A stretch of 22,312 nt of DNA, taken from positions 1 through 22,312 of the IMG/VR virus record IMGVR_UViG_3300024335_000052. One strand, given 5' to 3'. Positions within the stretch are counted from its first letter, which is position 1, and each line of letters begins with the position of its first letter. The stretch is from a virus. The position numbers and the translations under genes were made by a program. This document shows, in pieces, positions 15,776 through 22,074 of the stretch. The notes below the pieces were generated by a model. That model was not told the DNA's origin, did not search any database, and saw only the letters and a list, made by a program, of their open reading frames with translations.

Positions 15776-16496
15776 AAAGACGCTTAAAGCCCTCTTCTAC
15801 CTGCTTAACATAAGCAGTGTCATTCTTATCCCAGTATCTAGGGTCTTGCATCATTTGGTCTAATTCAGCTTGAGTTGTCTGACCTGTTGGCTGAGTGCCA
15901 TCAGAAAACGAACCATCCTTAGTTGCCTCCATGATTGCCTCAAGAGCAAGAATCCCTTCATGACTTTCGCACATGCGCTCAATAGCTGGCAAAGATTGCT
16001 CAGGAAAAAACTTGTTTGCAAACATAGACGCTGCTTGAATGCGATCATTTGCATTGTCGCCAAGCTTTGAAGCCTCAGCTTCAAGGTCAGGTTGGCTTCC
16101 ATTAACAGCTTGGGCATACATCTCAATGCCCTTCTGAAACTCATCTTGCCCATAGCCGTTTTCAAACGCATGTTCAGACCACCACTGCAGTAACTCATTA
16201 TCTACAGCAAGCTCATCATCAACAATATCAGGAAGCTGATAATCACCAGCAGACTCAGGTCTATCCCCAAATGCTTCTGTTTGTATTTCTTCAAGAAGCT
16301 TATTGCGAATGTCTTCTTCTTTGGTTCCAAGCTTTGATTCAAGTTCCTTGTAAGCTTTAGCTAAATCTTCACCGCTGCTATACTTCTCAGGCAACCACTC
16401 AGGACGCTCTGGCGCTGAAGACTGCTCAACATCCGCTTCAGTAACAAAGTCACGTCCATCAGCTTGGGCTGTTTCTACTGCCGCTTCTTCATTCAT
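15765..16496 (-). CDS. Capsid assembly scaffolding protein
   Basis: This 243-residue acidic protein is rich in Glu, Asp and Gln, as scaffolds of T7-like phages are (T7 gp9 has 307). An early PERPEWLPEKYSSGEDLAKAYKELE segment is common to scaffold proteins of this type. A helical C-terminus with AELDQMMQDPRYWDKNDTAYVKQVEEGFKRLYGG follows a flexible Gly/Thr/Gln linker and would be the shell-binding part. It lies directly before the capsid cluster. An AGGAG ribosome site stands 9 bases before the ATG, which overlaps the previous gene by ATGA. It should fill the prohead and leave during packaging. Confidence 0.82.
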   Translation of the reverse strand: MNEEAAVETAQADGRDFVTEADVEQSSAPERPEWLPEKYSSGEDLAKAYKELESKLGTKEEDIRNKLLEEIQTEAFGDRPESAGDYQLPDIVDDELAVDNELLQWWSEHAFENGYGQDEFQKGIEMYAQAVNGSQPDLEAEASKLGDNANDRIQAASMFANKFFPEQSLPAIERMCESHEGILALEAIMEATKDGSFSDGTQPTGQTTQAELDQMMQDPRYWDKNDTAYVKQVEEGFKRLYGG

Positions 16497-16753
16497 TTGT
16501 TTTTACTCCTATGAGAATGTGCAATACGCTGCTCAATCAGGCCAACAATATAGCGCTGACCTTCCATATGTCGCAGTTCTTCCGTAGTCACATTAGGGCC
16601 ATTTACCATCTCAATAGTAACAGAACGCAAATAGCGAAGAACTTCCTTGCCAGTAGGAGACTCAAATATCTGAGCAATGTTCTGACTTATCTGAACATCT
16701 TTGTCAGAAGATCTTTGGATTCCATCTAATCCAATATTAACCTTGTTCGGCAA
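16493..16753 (-). CDS. Bbp19-like small protein between portal and scaffold
   Basis: An 86-residue protein with a central pattern IFESPTGKEVLRYLRSV...MEGQRYIVGLIEQRI, which I associate with the Bbp19-like phage family, usually coded near portal and capsid genes. Its function is not established as far as I know. The start is a TTG at 16753, overlapping the portal end by 17 bases; AAGGA lies 7 bases upstream and no ATG is available before residue 49, so the rare start is well supported. The last four bases overlap the scaffold start (ATGA). Family call moderate, function unknown. Confidence 0.65.
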   Translation of the reverse strand: MPNKVNIGLDGIQRSSDKDVQISQNIAQIFESPTGKEVLRYLRSVTIEMVNGPNVTTEELRHMEGQRYIVGLIEQRIAHSHRSKNK

Positions 16754-18266
16754 TCATCTGTCCTTGCTGTTGTTGCGCCATTTGCTGCGCTAATGCAGCT
16801 ATTTGTCTACGCTGTTCTTCGTCACGAATCAAGCTCTCTGGCACACCAAATTTTTTCGCAAGGTGAATTGCTGTTTGTTCACCGTCAATTAGAAGCTGCA
16901 ACATCTCTGGGCCAAAGGCTCCACCAACCAATTCAAGGAAACGAGCAACGCTAGAAATGTCCTGATTTGATTGAGCTTGTGCAAGCGGAGACACAGAACG
17001 TACTTTAACTTCCCGTCCGTTTACTGTAGGTACTTCTATGCGGCCCTGCTTCTTTAAGATGTATATTACACGTTGAAGTACGGGCTGCACGAGTTCTGCT
17101 TGCAAGCGACCAAATGCAGATCCCATTCTTCTAGCTAAGTCACCCATGCGCTCTGCTACCTCAGTTGCAGTCGCAGGAGTTCTATCAGGATTGCCAAGCA
17201 TGTCATTATATAGCGCTTTCTTAATATTCAAACGCATGTCACTAAGAACAAGCTGCGCTACATCAAATCGACCAGCGGCATTAATAGGCTGAAGACCAGC
17301 AGAACCCATGGCTTTTGGTATAATCGATCCGGGCACTAAATTAATCGTATCAATATTTACTACGCCATCATCTTCCATTTGATAAATACCAGAGATAGAC
17401 ATCTGAGCATTCTCAAGAATAAGCTCGATAGTAAGATTAGTAGTCTTAATAGCAGATAGCGCATTAAGTAGTGGGCCGCGTCCGTAAATCTCACCAGCAC
17501 ATTTACCCCATCGAAAGCAAACAAAGGGATTAGAGCCAAGACCAGTCATTTCTTTAGCGTAGAGCAAAGTTTTAGTGGTCATACAGATTGCATAGTGAAA
17601 GTAAGCTTCTTCGTTTTTCTTTTTGTAGTCGCGGCAAACAACCTCAAGCACAGTCGTTTCACGATCAGATCCCATTAGGGATGTAACCTTTTGATCAAAG
17701 GTGCCCTTAGGATACATAATAGGAAGGTGATCGAACTTTACTTTTTTTCGCTCACGATAAACGTGATCGATCTTATCATCGGGACCAGTGTCAAGTACCA
17801 CATGAGGGAGCGGTATAGCTGAGAAGTTTACAGGATTGATTGCATCCCCCTCTTCTACGCACAAGACACCAGTACCCACAGCCAAATCCATGAATGATTC
17901 ATGAACTTCTTGGCTGAAATTAGAGTTCTGAAGAACCTCGAATACATACTCAGTTACTTCATCAAGCTCATTATCTATAGCTTCACGCTGATCTGGCGGC
18001 ACTTCACTGCCAGCCATAAGATCAGCCCATCGCGCAAAGTTAGGAACTAAGCCAGACTGCAAGCGGCTGGCAAACTCTTGCACACCAACCACCGCAGTCT
18101 CATCAAAGATCTTATCATCTCTGCGCTGTCCAGCTTCTTCATAGTAAAATGACTCACGCTGAGGCAAAGCATACTCATAGCATTCCTCAAACAACGGAAC
18201 CCAGTTTTCACGAAAGGCTTTTGCCTTCTGATAACTTTGAATATATTGCTTTGCTATATCAGCCAT
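16737..18266 (-). CDS. Portal (head-to-tail connector) protein
   Basis: The 509-residue protein matches the T7 gp8-type connector family (T7 has 536). The N-terminus carries the typical helices ending in FEECYEYALPQRESF, then FASRLQSGLVPNFARWADLMAGSEVPP. VPGSIIPKAMGSAGLQPI and TATEVAERMGDLARRMGSAFGRLQ belong to the stem and wing region. The C-terminus is Gln-rich (AQQMAQQQQGQ), presumably flexible. Twelve copies should form the channel through which the terminase packs DNA. It starts with TAATG on the end of the small MCFG gene and overlaps the Bbp19-like gene by 17 bases. Confidence 0.92.
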   Translation of the reverse strand: MADIAKQYIQSYQKAKAFRENWVPLFEECYEYALPQRESFYYEEAGQRRDDKIFDETAVVGVQEFASRLQSGLVPNFARWADLMAGSEVPPDQREAIDNELDEVTEYVFEVLQNSNFSQEVHESFMDLAVGTGVLCVEEGDAINPVNFSAIPLPHVVLDTGPDDKIDHVYRERKKVKFDHLPIMYPKGTFDQKVTSLMGSDRETTVLEVVCRDYKKKNEEAYFHYAICMTTKTLLYAKEMTGLGSNPFVCFRWGKCAGEIYGRGPLLNALSAIKTTNLTIELILENAQMSISGIYQMEDDGVVNIDTINLVPGSIIPKAMGSAGLQPINAAGRFDVAQLVLSDMRLNIKKALYNDMLGNPDRTPATATEVAERMGDLARRMGSAFGRLQAELVQPVLQRVIYILKKQGRIEVPTVNGREVKVRSVSPLAQAQSNQDISSVARFLELVGGAFGPEMLQLLIDGEQTAIHLAKKFGVPESLIRDEEQRRQIAALAQQMAQQQQGQMIAEQG

Positions 18267-18505
18267 TAGCCAAACCTACCTAAGAATCCACCGCCACCAG
18301 CTTTAAACAAAGAACGGCGACCAGCGCCACCACGCATTCCGCTTCTGCGCGTTCTGCTTTCTAAAGCTGTAGAAATATCTTCACGCTTTTGTTTAGCTCT
18401 TTTTTGAATCTCTTCAGACTTAGCCGCCTCAGCTTCTATACGCTGATCCGCTGCTGCTTCTTGCTCAGCCGGACTAGGGCCACCACCGCCACCACCAAAA
18501 CACAT
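18266..18505 (-). CDS. Small glycine-rich MCFG...RRSL protein before the portal
   Basis: The product has 79 residues: MCFGGGGGG, a charged helix (residues about 12-50, rich in Glu, Lys and Ala), then a basic tail RRSGMRGGAGRRSLFKAGGGGF. The function is not known to me; proteins of this form are common just before the portal in related phages. A second gene at 21395-21580 has the same MCFG start and an RRSLL...GRY end. The start has a strong ribosome site, AAAGGAG, about 7 bases upstream, and is the first gene after motif copy B. The tail overlaps the portal start by one base. Confidence 0.75.
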   Translation of the reverse strand: MCFGGGGGGPSPAEQEAAADQRIEAEAAKSEEIQKRAKQKREDISTALESRTRRSGMRGGAGRRSLFKAGGGGFLGRFG

Positions 18506-18567
18506 ATTAATCTCCTTTGTTTTTTACTCGTAAGCATAGAAGGCAGAGAACATCAATGCACAAAAAG
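18506..18567 (-). promoter_or_regulatory. Intergenic gap with motif copy B, upstream of the head genes
   Basis: These 62 bases between the large terminase stop and the first head gene hold TTTGTGCATTG on the minus strand (18564-18554), directly after the terminase stop codon. AAAGGAG follows near the next ATG. The position at the head of the structural gene block fits a promoter. No consistent sigma-70 -10 box lies at the same distance in the three copies. Confidence 0.6.
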
Positions 18568-20091
18568 CTATAGCCTTGCCCAAAAGCTAGGTTTGTTTCT
18601 TTGTTTTGCACCCCTGTTAAACACATCAAAGTTACGTTTTGCAATTACAGGTTGGGCTGGTTTTTGACTATTCATTAGGGCTCTGCCCTCACCAGCACCT
18701 AAGAATAAATACTGAGCCGCATCGTGAACGTGGCTAAACATATTCTTATCTGGTTTATCAGCGTACCTTTCGCCACTTACTTCCATTCTCTTATAGGCAT
18801 AGCCACCCTCAAAGCCCTTAATTAACTGAGGACAACGCCTGTCTATTAGTAGTGCTGGCTTACCTTCGACCATCTTCGTTAGCTGGGAGGATACAGATTC
18901 AAGCCGAAGGTCAACAGAGTTGGAGGGCGCAGGAAACGCCTTCAAGCCAGCACCGCGCAGAATGTGAAAGGGAGTCGATTCATCAGTCTGCGCTCTAAAA
19001 TCACCCGCAGGATCGCCGTAAATAATTACCTCAGAGGCAGCAGCAAACCTAGTGGATAGTTCATTTCTAAGAACCTCGGCAAAACGCACGATGCCCATGT
19101 CTACCGCCACAATTTCTGACTGTAGAAACCACCGCCCCCTTACCTTTTGACCAAAGACCGCAGCAGGAGTTAGACCAAAATCCACACCAACATAGACTGG
19201 CATGTTTGCAGCAACGGGTATTTCTTCTTGAGCTATGTGAACTTCGGATGCAAACATTGGATATACAGGCTTTCCGTCTTGAATATGACCCAATCGGTTC
19301 ATCACATAAACATCTATCCATGATTTAGTCTTTCCTCGAATGAGGTTTGGATAGTAGCTCTTGAGCATGTTTTTTGTGTTTTCAGCCTTTGGGTTTGGAT
19401 CATAGTCTTCTATTTCTCCGTCTTCTGTTTTCCTCTCAACCATGCCAGAGGGCTGGGTATAGAAAGACCAGTTGTCTGGTTTAACCAGCATCTTAGCTTG
19501 CTCACGCGGTATATGATCTGGGATTGGAACCTCGCCAGACATAATTGGCCACCAGTGATCTTCCTCAGGGGCGTTTGTATCGGCAATAACGCCAGTCCAA
19601 GAAGGACCACCGTCACGCATAGAAGGATAGCGGCCAACACGCATCGTACAGGCATCAATAATACTCTTAGGAATTTCCCTCGCTTCATTGATCCAGATCC
19701 CAGTAAGCTCCAAAGAAAGAAGTTTTTTGACATCCTCTGGGCGATCAAGCGCCAGAAATATAACCTCAAGATCTATGTCTCCCTTTTGAATCCTATGGGT
19801 GTATGGCACTGACCAAGTAAACTTGCCCCAGTCTGATTCCGGAAACCAGTCTAGCCAAGTCTTGATAGTAGTAGTTCTAAGCTGTGGGTTGGTATTACGA
19901 ATAATAGCCCAGCGGCTTTTTCGTATTCCGTCTGGGCTTTTCTTCTGCTGAATAGCGCGGCGAAATACTTCAACACAGCAGCCAACCGATTTACCAGAAC
20001 CAACTGGGCCTCTTACGCCACGAAAGAAGGTATCATCTTTCATAAAGGTTTTGAGTACATCGCCATCGGGTTTGTACTTGAAGTTAATCAT
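18568..20091 (-). CDS. terL: Terminase large subunit
   Basis: This 507-residue packaging motor has the Walker A motif GPVGSGKS at 28-35. A Walker B-like strand GIWINEARE lies at 131-139, with Asn-Glu in place of the usual Asp-Glu, and the coupling segment VIADTNAPEEDHW starts at 168. The nuclease domain shows YVGVDFGLTPA with Asp304, YGDPAGD with Asp360, and HVHDAAQYL with Asp457, the expected acidic triad of the RNase H-like fold. It cuts concatemeric DNA and pumps it through the portal. The start overlaps the upstream small gene by ATGA and has AAAGG 6 bases before the ATG. The distance of about 2 kb from the probable small terminase gene, filled by ten tiny genes, is unusual. Confidence 0.95.
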   Translation of the reverse strand: MINFKYKPDGDVLKTFMKDDTFFRGVRGPVGSGKSVGCCVEVFRRAIQQKKSPDGIRKSRWAIIRNTNPQLRTTTIKTWLDWFPESDWGKFTWSVPYTHRIQKGDIDLEVIFLALDRPEDVKKLLSLELTGIWINEAREIPKSIIDACTMRVGRYPSMRDGGPSWTGVIADTNAPEEDHWWPIMSGEVPIPDHIPREQAKMLVKPDNWSFYTQPSGMVERKTEDGEIEDYDPNPKAENTKNMLKSYYPNLIRGKTKSWIDVYVMNRLGHIQDGKPVYPMFASEVHIAQEEIPVAANMPVYVGVDFGLTPAAVFGQKVRGRWFLQSEIVAVDMGIVRFAEVLRNELSTRFAAASEVIIYGDPAGDFRAQTDESTPFHILRGAGLKAFPAPSNSVDLRLESVSSQLTKMVEGKPALLIDRRCPQLIKGFEGGYAYKRMEVSGERYADKPDKNMFSHVHDAAQYLFLGAGEGRALMNSQKPAQPVIAKRNFDVFNRGAKQRNKPSFWARL

Positions 20092-20294
20092 CTATAACCT
20101 TTGTTGACTCCAAAGCGGATCATCTCTTCCACTACTTCTGGCGCAATGCTTTCAATCAGCTTATCGCAAGCAGAATCACTAACCAAGTGGCTGCTTTCAC
20201 CAAACTTCTCTACAACGTAAGCGAGATGCACCTTGCGCACAATATTGCGCAAAAGATTTAAGTCTTCCTGTTTAATCGTGTTTATAAAGCTCAC
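20088..20294 (-). CDS. Small hypothetical protein directly before terL
   Basis: A 68-residue protein, predicted helical: EDLNLLRNIVRKVHLAYVV, then DSACDKLIESIAPEVVEEMIRFG. I do not recognise a named family, although similar short proteins occur before terL in other marine podoviruses as I remember them. The start is GTG inside GTGA, overlapping the previous stop by four bases; the stop overlaps the terL start by ATGA. Tight coupling on both sides suggests a packaging-related role. That is only context. Confidence 0.7.
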   Translation of the reverse strand: MSFINTIKQEDLNLLRNIVRKVHLAYVVEKFGESSHLVSDSACDKLIESIAPEVVEEMIRFGVNKGYR

Positions 20295-20446
20295 TTCTTA
20301 GCAGCCTTCTTTTTTGGCTTTGGGTCTGGGCCTTCAACAAGTCGCCGCGAAGAAGGGGTTCGAGTAGCCCCAGAGTAAGTCGTACCGCCCAATGTGTGAG
20401 TCGGCCCTGTGTAAATCTTATTATCGTTTGCTGTGTACCAAGCCAT
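20291..20446 (-). CDS. 51-residue basic protein with KPKKKAAKK tail
   Basis: Reading MAWYTANDNKIYTGPTHTLG, then GGTTYSGATRTPSSRRLVEG and a lysine-rich end. It is too short for most gene finders but fits exactly: its ATG follows the previous stop after one base (TAA C ATG), and its TGA is inside the GTGA start of the next gene. The aromatic first half with GP and GG turns looks like a small beta structure; the tail could bind nucleic acid. Function unknown. Confidence 0.65.
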   Translation of the reverse strand: MAWYTANDNKIYTGPTHTLGGTTYSGATRTPSSRRLVEGPDPKPKKKAAKK

Positions 20447-20447
20447 G

Positions 20448-20612
20448 TTAGCCTAAGTCTTTCTCTAAAAGCTCTTGAAGCGGCTGCCCAATAGAAGGCT
20501 TGGCCTCTTCATACATGGCCTCAATCATTTCTATCTGATCTTTAAGGCTGTCAGACTTTAAGACAGCACTTGCCATCTGCTTAAAGCGCCACACTTGAGT
20601 TACTTCATTCAT
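20448..20612 (-). CDS. 54-residue hypothetical acidic protein
   Basis: Begins MNEVTQVWRFKQMASAVLKS and ends LLEKDLG; mostly helical and rather acidic, in contrast to its basic neighbours. The ATG overlaps the previous stop (ATGA), and the next gene begins one base after its TAA. No family recognised. The perfect fit in the overlap chain is the main support. Confidence 0.6.
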   Translation of the reverse strand: MNEVTQVWRFKQMASAVLKSDSLKDQIEMIEAMYEEAKPSIGQPLQELLEKDLG

Positions 20613-20845
20613 GTTCTGTACTTCCTTACTTTCTTGGCAATAGCTTTCGGTTGAGCCACATGCTGCTTACCTGCTGCCTTACCCTTTCGTTTAGCTGCGG
20701 TTGTAGCTGCATATTCAGAAGAGCTAAGAGCAGCGATAGCCTTACTAGGAAGATAACGCTCGCCTGTCTCACTAGACTTCTTGCCAGACTTGGTGCGCCA
20801 CTTCTGCTTGCCCCAGTTAAGTAATGACTTCTGTGGTGCTCTCAC
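20609..20845 (-). CDS. 78-residue basic protein with RYLPSKA motif
   Basis: Very Lys/Arg-rich: WGKQKWRTKSGKKSSETGERYLPSKAIAALSSSEYAATT is followed by AAKRKGKAAGKQHVAQPKAIAKKVRKYR. The pattern KQKWRTKSGKKS...RYLPSKA...YAATT resembles a small basic protein family that recurs in marine phages and viruses, for which I cannot give a sure name. It probably binds DNA or RNA, or occupies the capsid interior; this is inference from charge. It starts at GTG (GTGA overlap with the preceding gene) and ends at ATGA with the next. Confidence 0.7.
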   Translation of the reverse strand: MRAPQKSLLNWGKQKWRTKSGKKSSETGERYLPSKAIAALSSSEYAATTAAKRKGKAAGKQHVAQPKAIAKKVRKYRT

Positions 20846-21009
20846 TTGTAACCACCACCAGCAGCCTTATACCGCTTTGCTAAGAGTTGCGCCTTTCTTG
20901 CTGACCACTTACCAGCAGCAGTACCTTGAACATTGGCAGCCTTTATTCTGTTGAACAAAGACTTCCGCATTTTAGGCTTGGTATAGTTACCAGCTTCATT
21001 AACCGCCAT
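20842..21009 (-). CDS. 55-residue basic protein with KWSARKAQLLAKRYKAAGGGY motif
   Basis: The frame reads MAVNEAGNYTKPKMRKSLFN, then RIKAANVQGTAAG, and ends in a KWSARKAQ...AKRYKAAGGGYK element. That element is the core of a small family common in marine phages and other aquatic viruses (I associate it with DUF5872-like proteins). Function unknown. The ATG at 21009 overlaps the upstream gene by 11 bases, and its TGA lies in the GTGA start of the next gene. The motif makes this a confident real gene despite its size. Confidence 0.75.
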   Translation of the reverse strand: MAVNEAGNYTKPKMRKSLFNRIKAANVQGTAAGKWSARKAQLLAKRYKAAGGGYK

Positions 21010-21262
21010 CTTGTTCCTCGCTTATATTCTTTTGACTGCGGAACCTCTCAGAAGATGTCTTCTCCATCTTCTTAACTTTCTTCAAAAGATTCTCTCGCTT
21101 CAGGCTAGTAACCATCTGCCCATCAGAAGTACCAAGAAACTCCTTAACCTTGCGGCGCAACTTAGTCACCATAGAGTAATCTTCGGGCATAGTTTCTAAT
21201 TGCTTAGAAAGCAACGAATAACGAGCATTCATTCTATCGCGGGGCGATTGTCCTTTAGGCAT
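20999..21262 (-). CDS. 87-residue basic helical protein
   Basis: Begins MPKGQSPRDRMNARYSLLSK; a predicted all-helical, highly charged protein with KLRRKVKEFLG and KRENLLKKVKKMEK segments that could form a coiled coil. I recognise no family. It overlaps the upstream 46-residue gene by 8 bases and the downstream gene by 11. A small DNA-binding or capsid-internal protein would fit its charge, but there is no direct evidence. Confidence 0.65.
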   Translation of the reverse strand: MPKGQSPRDRMNARYSLLSKQLETMPEDYSMVTKLRRKVKEFLGTSDGQMVTSLKRENLLKKVKKMEKTSSERFRSQKNISEEQDGG

Positions 21263-21395
21263 TCTTTTTCTTCTTCATCTTAGCGGCCATAATCCGCTTC
21301 TTTAAATCCTCAGGCAAAGCCTTCTGACCGCTAGTCAATAAAGACTTCTTAGGACGCCCAACCTTAGATCCATAAGTTCCTTTACCCTGTGGCAT
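21255..21395 (-). CDS. 46-residue lysine-rich protein (MPQGKGTYGSKVGRPKK)
   Basis: Opens MPQGKGTYGSKVGRPKKS and ends in a KMKKKKNA tail. The GKGTYGS...GRP(P/K)K start is a pattern I have seen in many short phage proteins near terminase genes. GRPKK looks like an AT-hook-type minor-groove element. The ATG shares a base with the previous stop (TGATG), and the end overlaps the next gene by 8 bases. Function unknown; DNA binding is inference. Confidence 0.7.
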   Translation of the reverse strand: MPQGKGTYGSKVGRPKKSLLTSGQKALPEDLKKRIMAAKMKKKKNA

Positions 21396-21580
21396 CAGTA
21401 TCTCCCCATTCCTAATAAACTCCTACGCTGCATTCCCTTCCGCATCTGAGGTACATCCCCCAACTCCTGCTCAGGGCGATCAACAGGCTTCATACTCAAA
21501 GAAGGCAACGGCTCTTCTTCCGGCTTCTTCTCCTCGTAAATACTTTGAGCGCTTCTACTACTTCTTCTTCCAAAACACAT
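21395..21580 (-). CDS. Second MCFG...RRSLL small protein
   Basis: The 61-residue product begins MCFGRRSSRSAQSIYEEKK, has an acidic proline-rich middle (EEKKPEEEPLPSL) and ends RKGMQRRSLLGMGRY. The MCFG start and RRSL plus Gly-rich end match the gene just before the portal (18266-18505), although the middles differ. No function is known to me. It overlaps both neighbours by one base (TGATG). Confidence 0.7.
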   Translation of the reverse strand: MCFGRRSSRSAQSIYEEKKPEEEPLPSLSMKPVDRPEQELGDVPQMRKGMQRRSLLGMGRY

Positions 21581-21849
21581 CAGCTTTTCTTATGCCTCCT
21601 TGCAAAATTCCTAGCAGCCTCAACACTGCCAAAACCCCACTTCTTCAAAGCTAAAGCCTTCCGAGTAGGGCGACCCTTCTCATCCTTCATCGGGCCCTTC
21701 ATACCAGCAAACCGAGCAGCAAAAGAAACACGCCTTGGATTCGTACCACTCTTTAATTGACGCTTTAAATTAGCGCCTTCAGTCCGCTTGAAATAAGCAC
21801 GACCCGCAGCAGTCAATCCACCAGTCTTACTCTTGTGCTCTTTTCGCAT
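21580..21849 (-). CDS. 89-residue basic protein with GGLTAAGRAYFKRTEGANL motif
   Basis: The segment KTGGLTAAGRAYFKRTEGANL, followed by RRVSFAARFAGMKGP and KDEKGRPTRKALALKKWGFGS, matches a small basic family of aquatic phages and viruses that I believe is DUF6321. Function unknown. I chose ATG 21849, which has AAGAG 8 bases upstream; a GTG at 21858 would add three residues. The 5' end overlaps the 35-residue gene in another frame. It ends by sharing a base with the MCFG gene. Confidence 0.75.
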   Translation of the reverse strand: MRKEHKSKTGGLTAAGRAYFKRTEGANLKRQLKSGTNPRRVSFAARFAGMKGPMKDEKGRPTRKALALKKWGFGSVEAARNFARRHKKS

Positions 21850-21934
21850 ATCCAACACTCTTCAATGCAGCCTTAGCAACACTCGTATCCGCTCTAGGCG
21901 GCTGCGCCTCAGGCTCTTTCCCATACCTACTCAT
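21827..21934 (-). CDS. 35-residue small protein, first gene after motif copy C
   Basis: Reads MSRYGKEPEAQPPRADTSVA, then KAALKSVGYAKRAQE and stop. It has a good ribosome site (TAGGGG, 6 bases before the ATG) and is the first frame after motif copy C. It overlaps the next gene by 20-30 bases, more than other junctions here. It may be a real small protein or a leader that couples translation into the next gene. Confidence 0.5.
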   Translation of the reverse strand: MSRYGKEPEAQPPRADTSVAKAALKSVGYAKRAQE

Positions 21935-22074
21935 AAAATACCCCTACACTAAAAAAAATATAACTGACAATGCACAAACCTTTAGGGCTAATAATGCTCG
22001 TGGTGGACTATTACAGTAACTAGCACTGCAACTTTTCCCCCTACCCCCCCTGCTACAGCCTAGCTTGCAACGAA
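21935..22074 (-). promoter_or_regulatory. 140-base intergenic region with motif copy C, direct repeats and C-run
   Basis: The largest non-coding stretch in the window. On the minus strand it carries TTTGTGCATTG at 21978-21968, about 34 bases before the next ATG, followed by a T-rich run. Further upstream an imperfect palindrome, CTATTACAGTAACTAG (plus strand), ends at about 22023. Two related sequences, CTAGCACTGCAAC (22020-22032) and CTAGCTTGCAACG (22060-22072), flank a run of five and seven C bases. I see no coding sequence or tRNA. It likely starts transcription of the small-gene and terminase block. Confidence 0.55.

Noticed and set aside
20225-20260. Inverted repeat TTGCGCACAATATTGCGCAA as an operator
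   Set aside because: It lies within the coding sequence of the 68-residue gene, has no second copy and is not near a block start.
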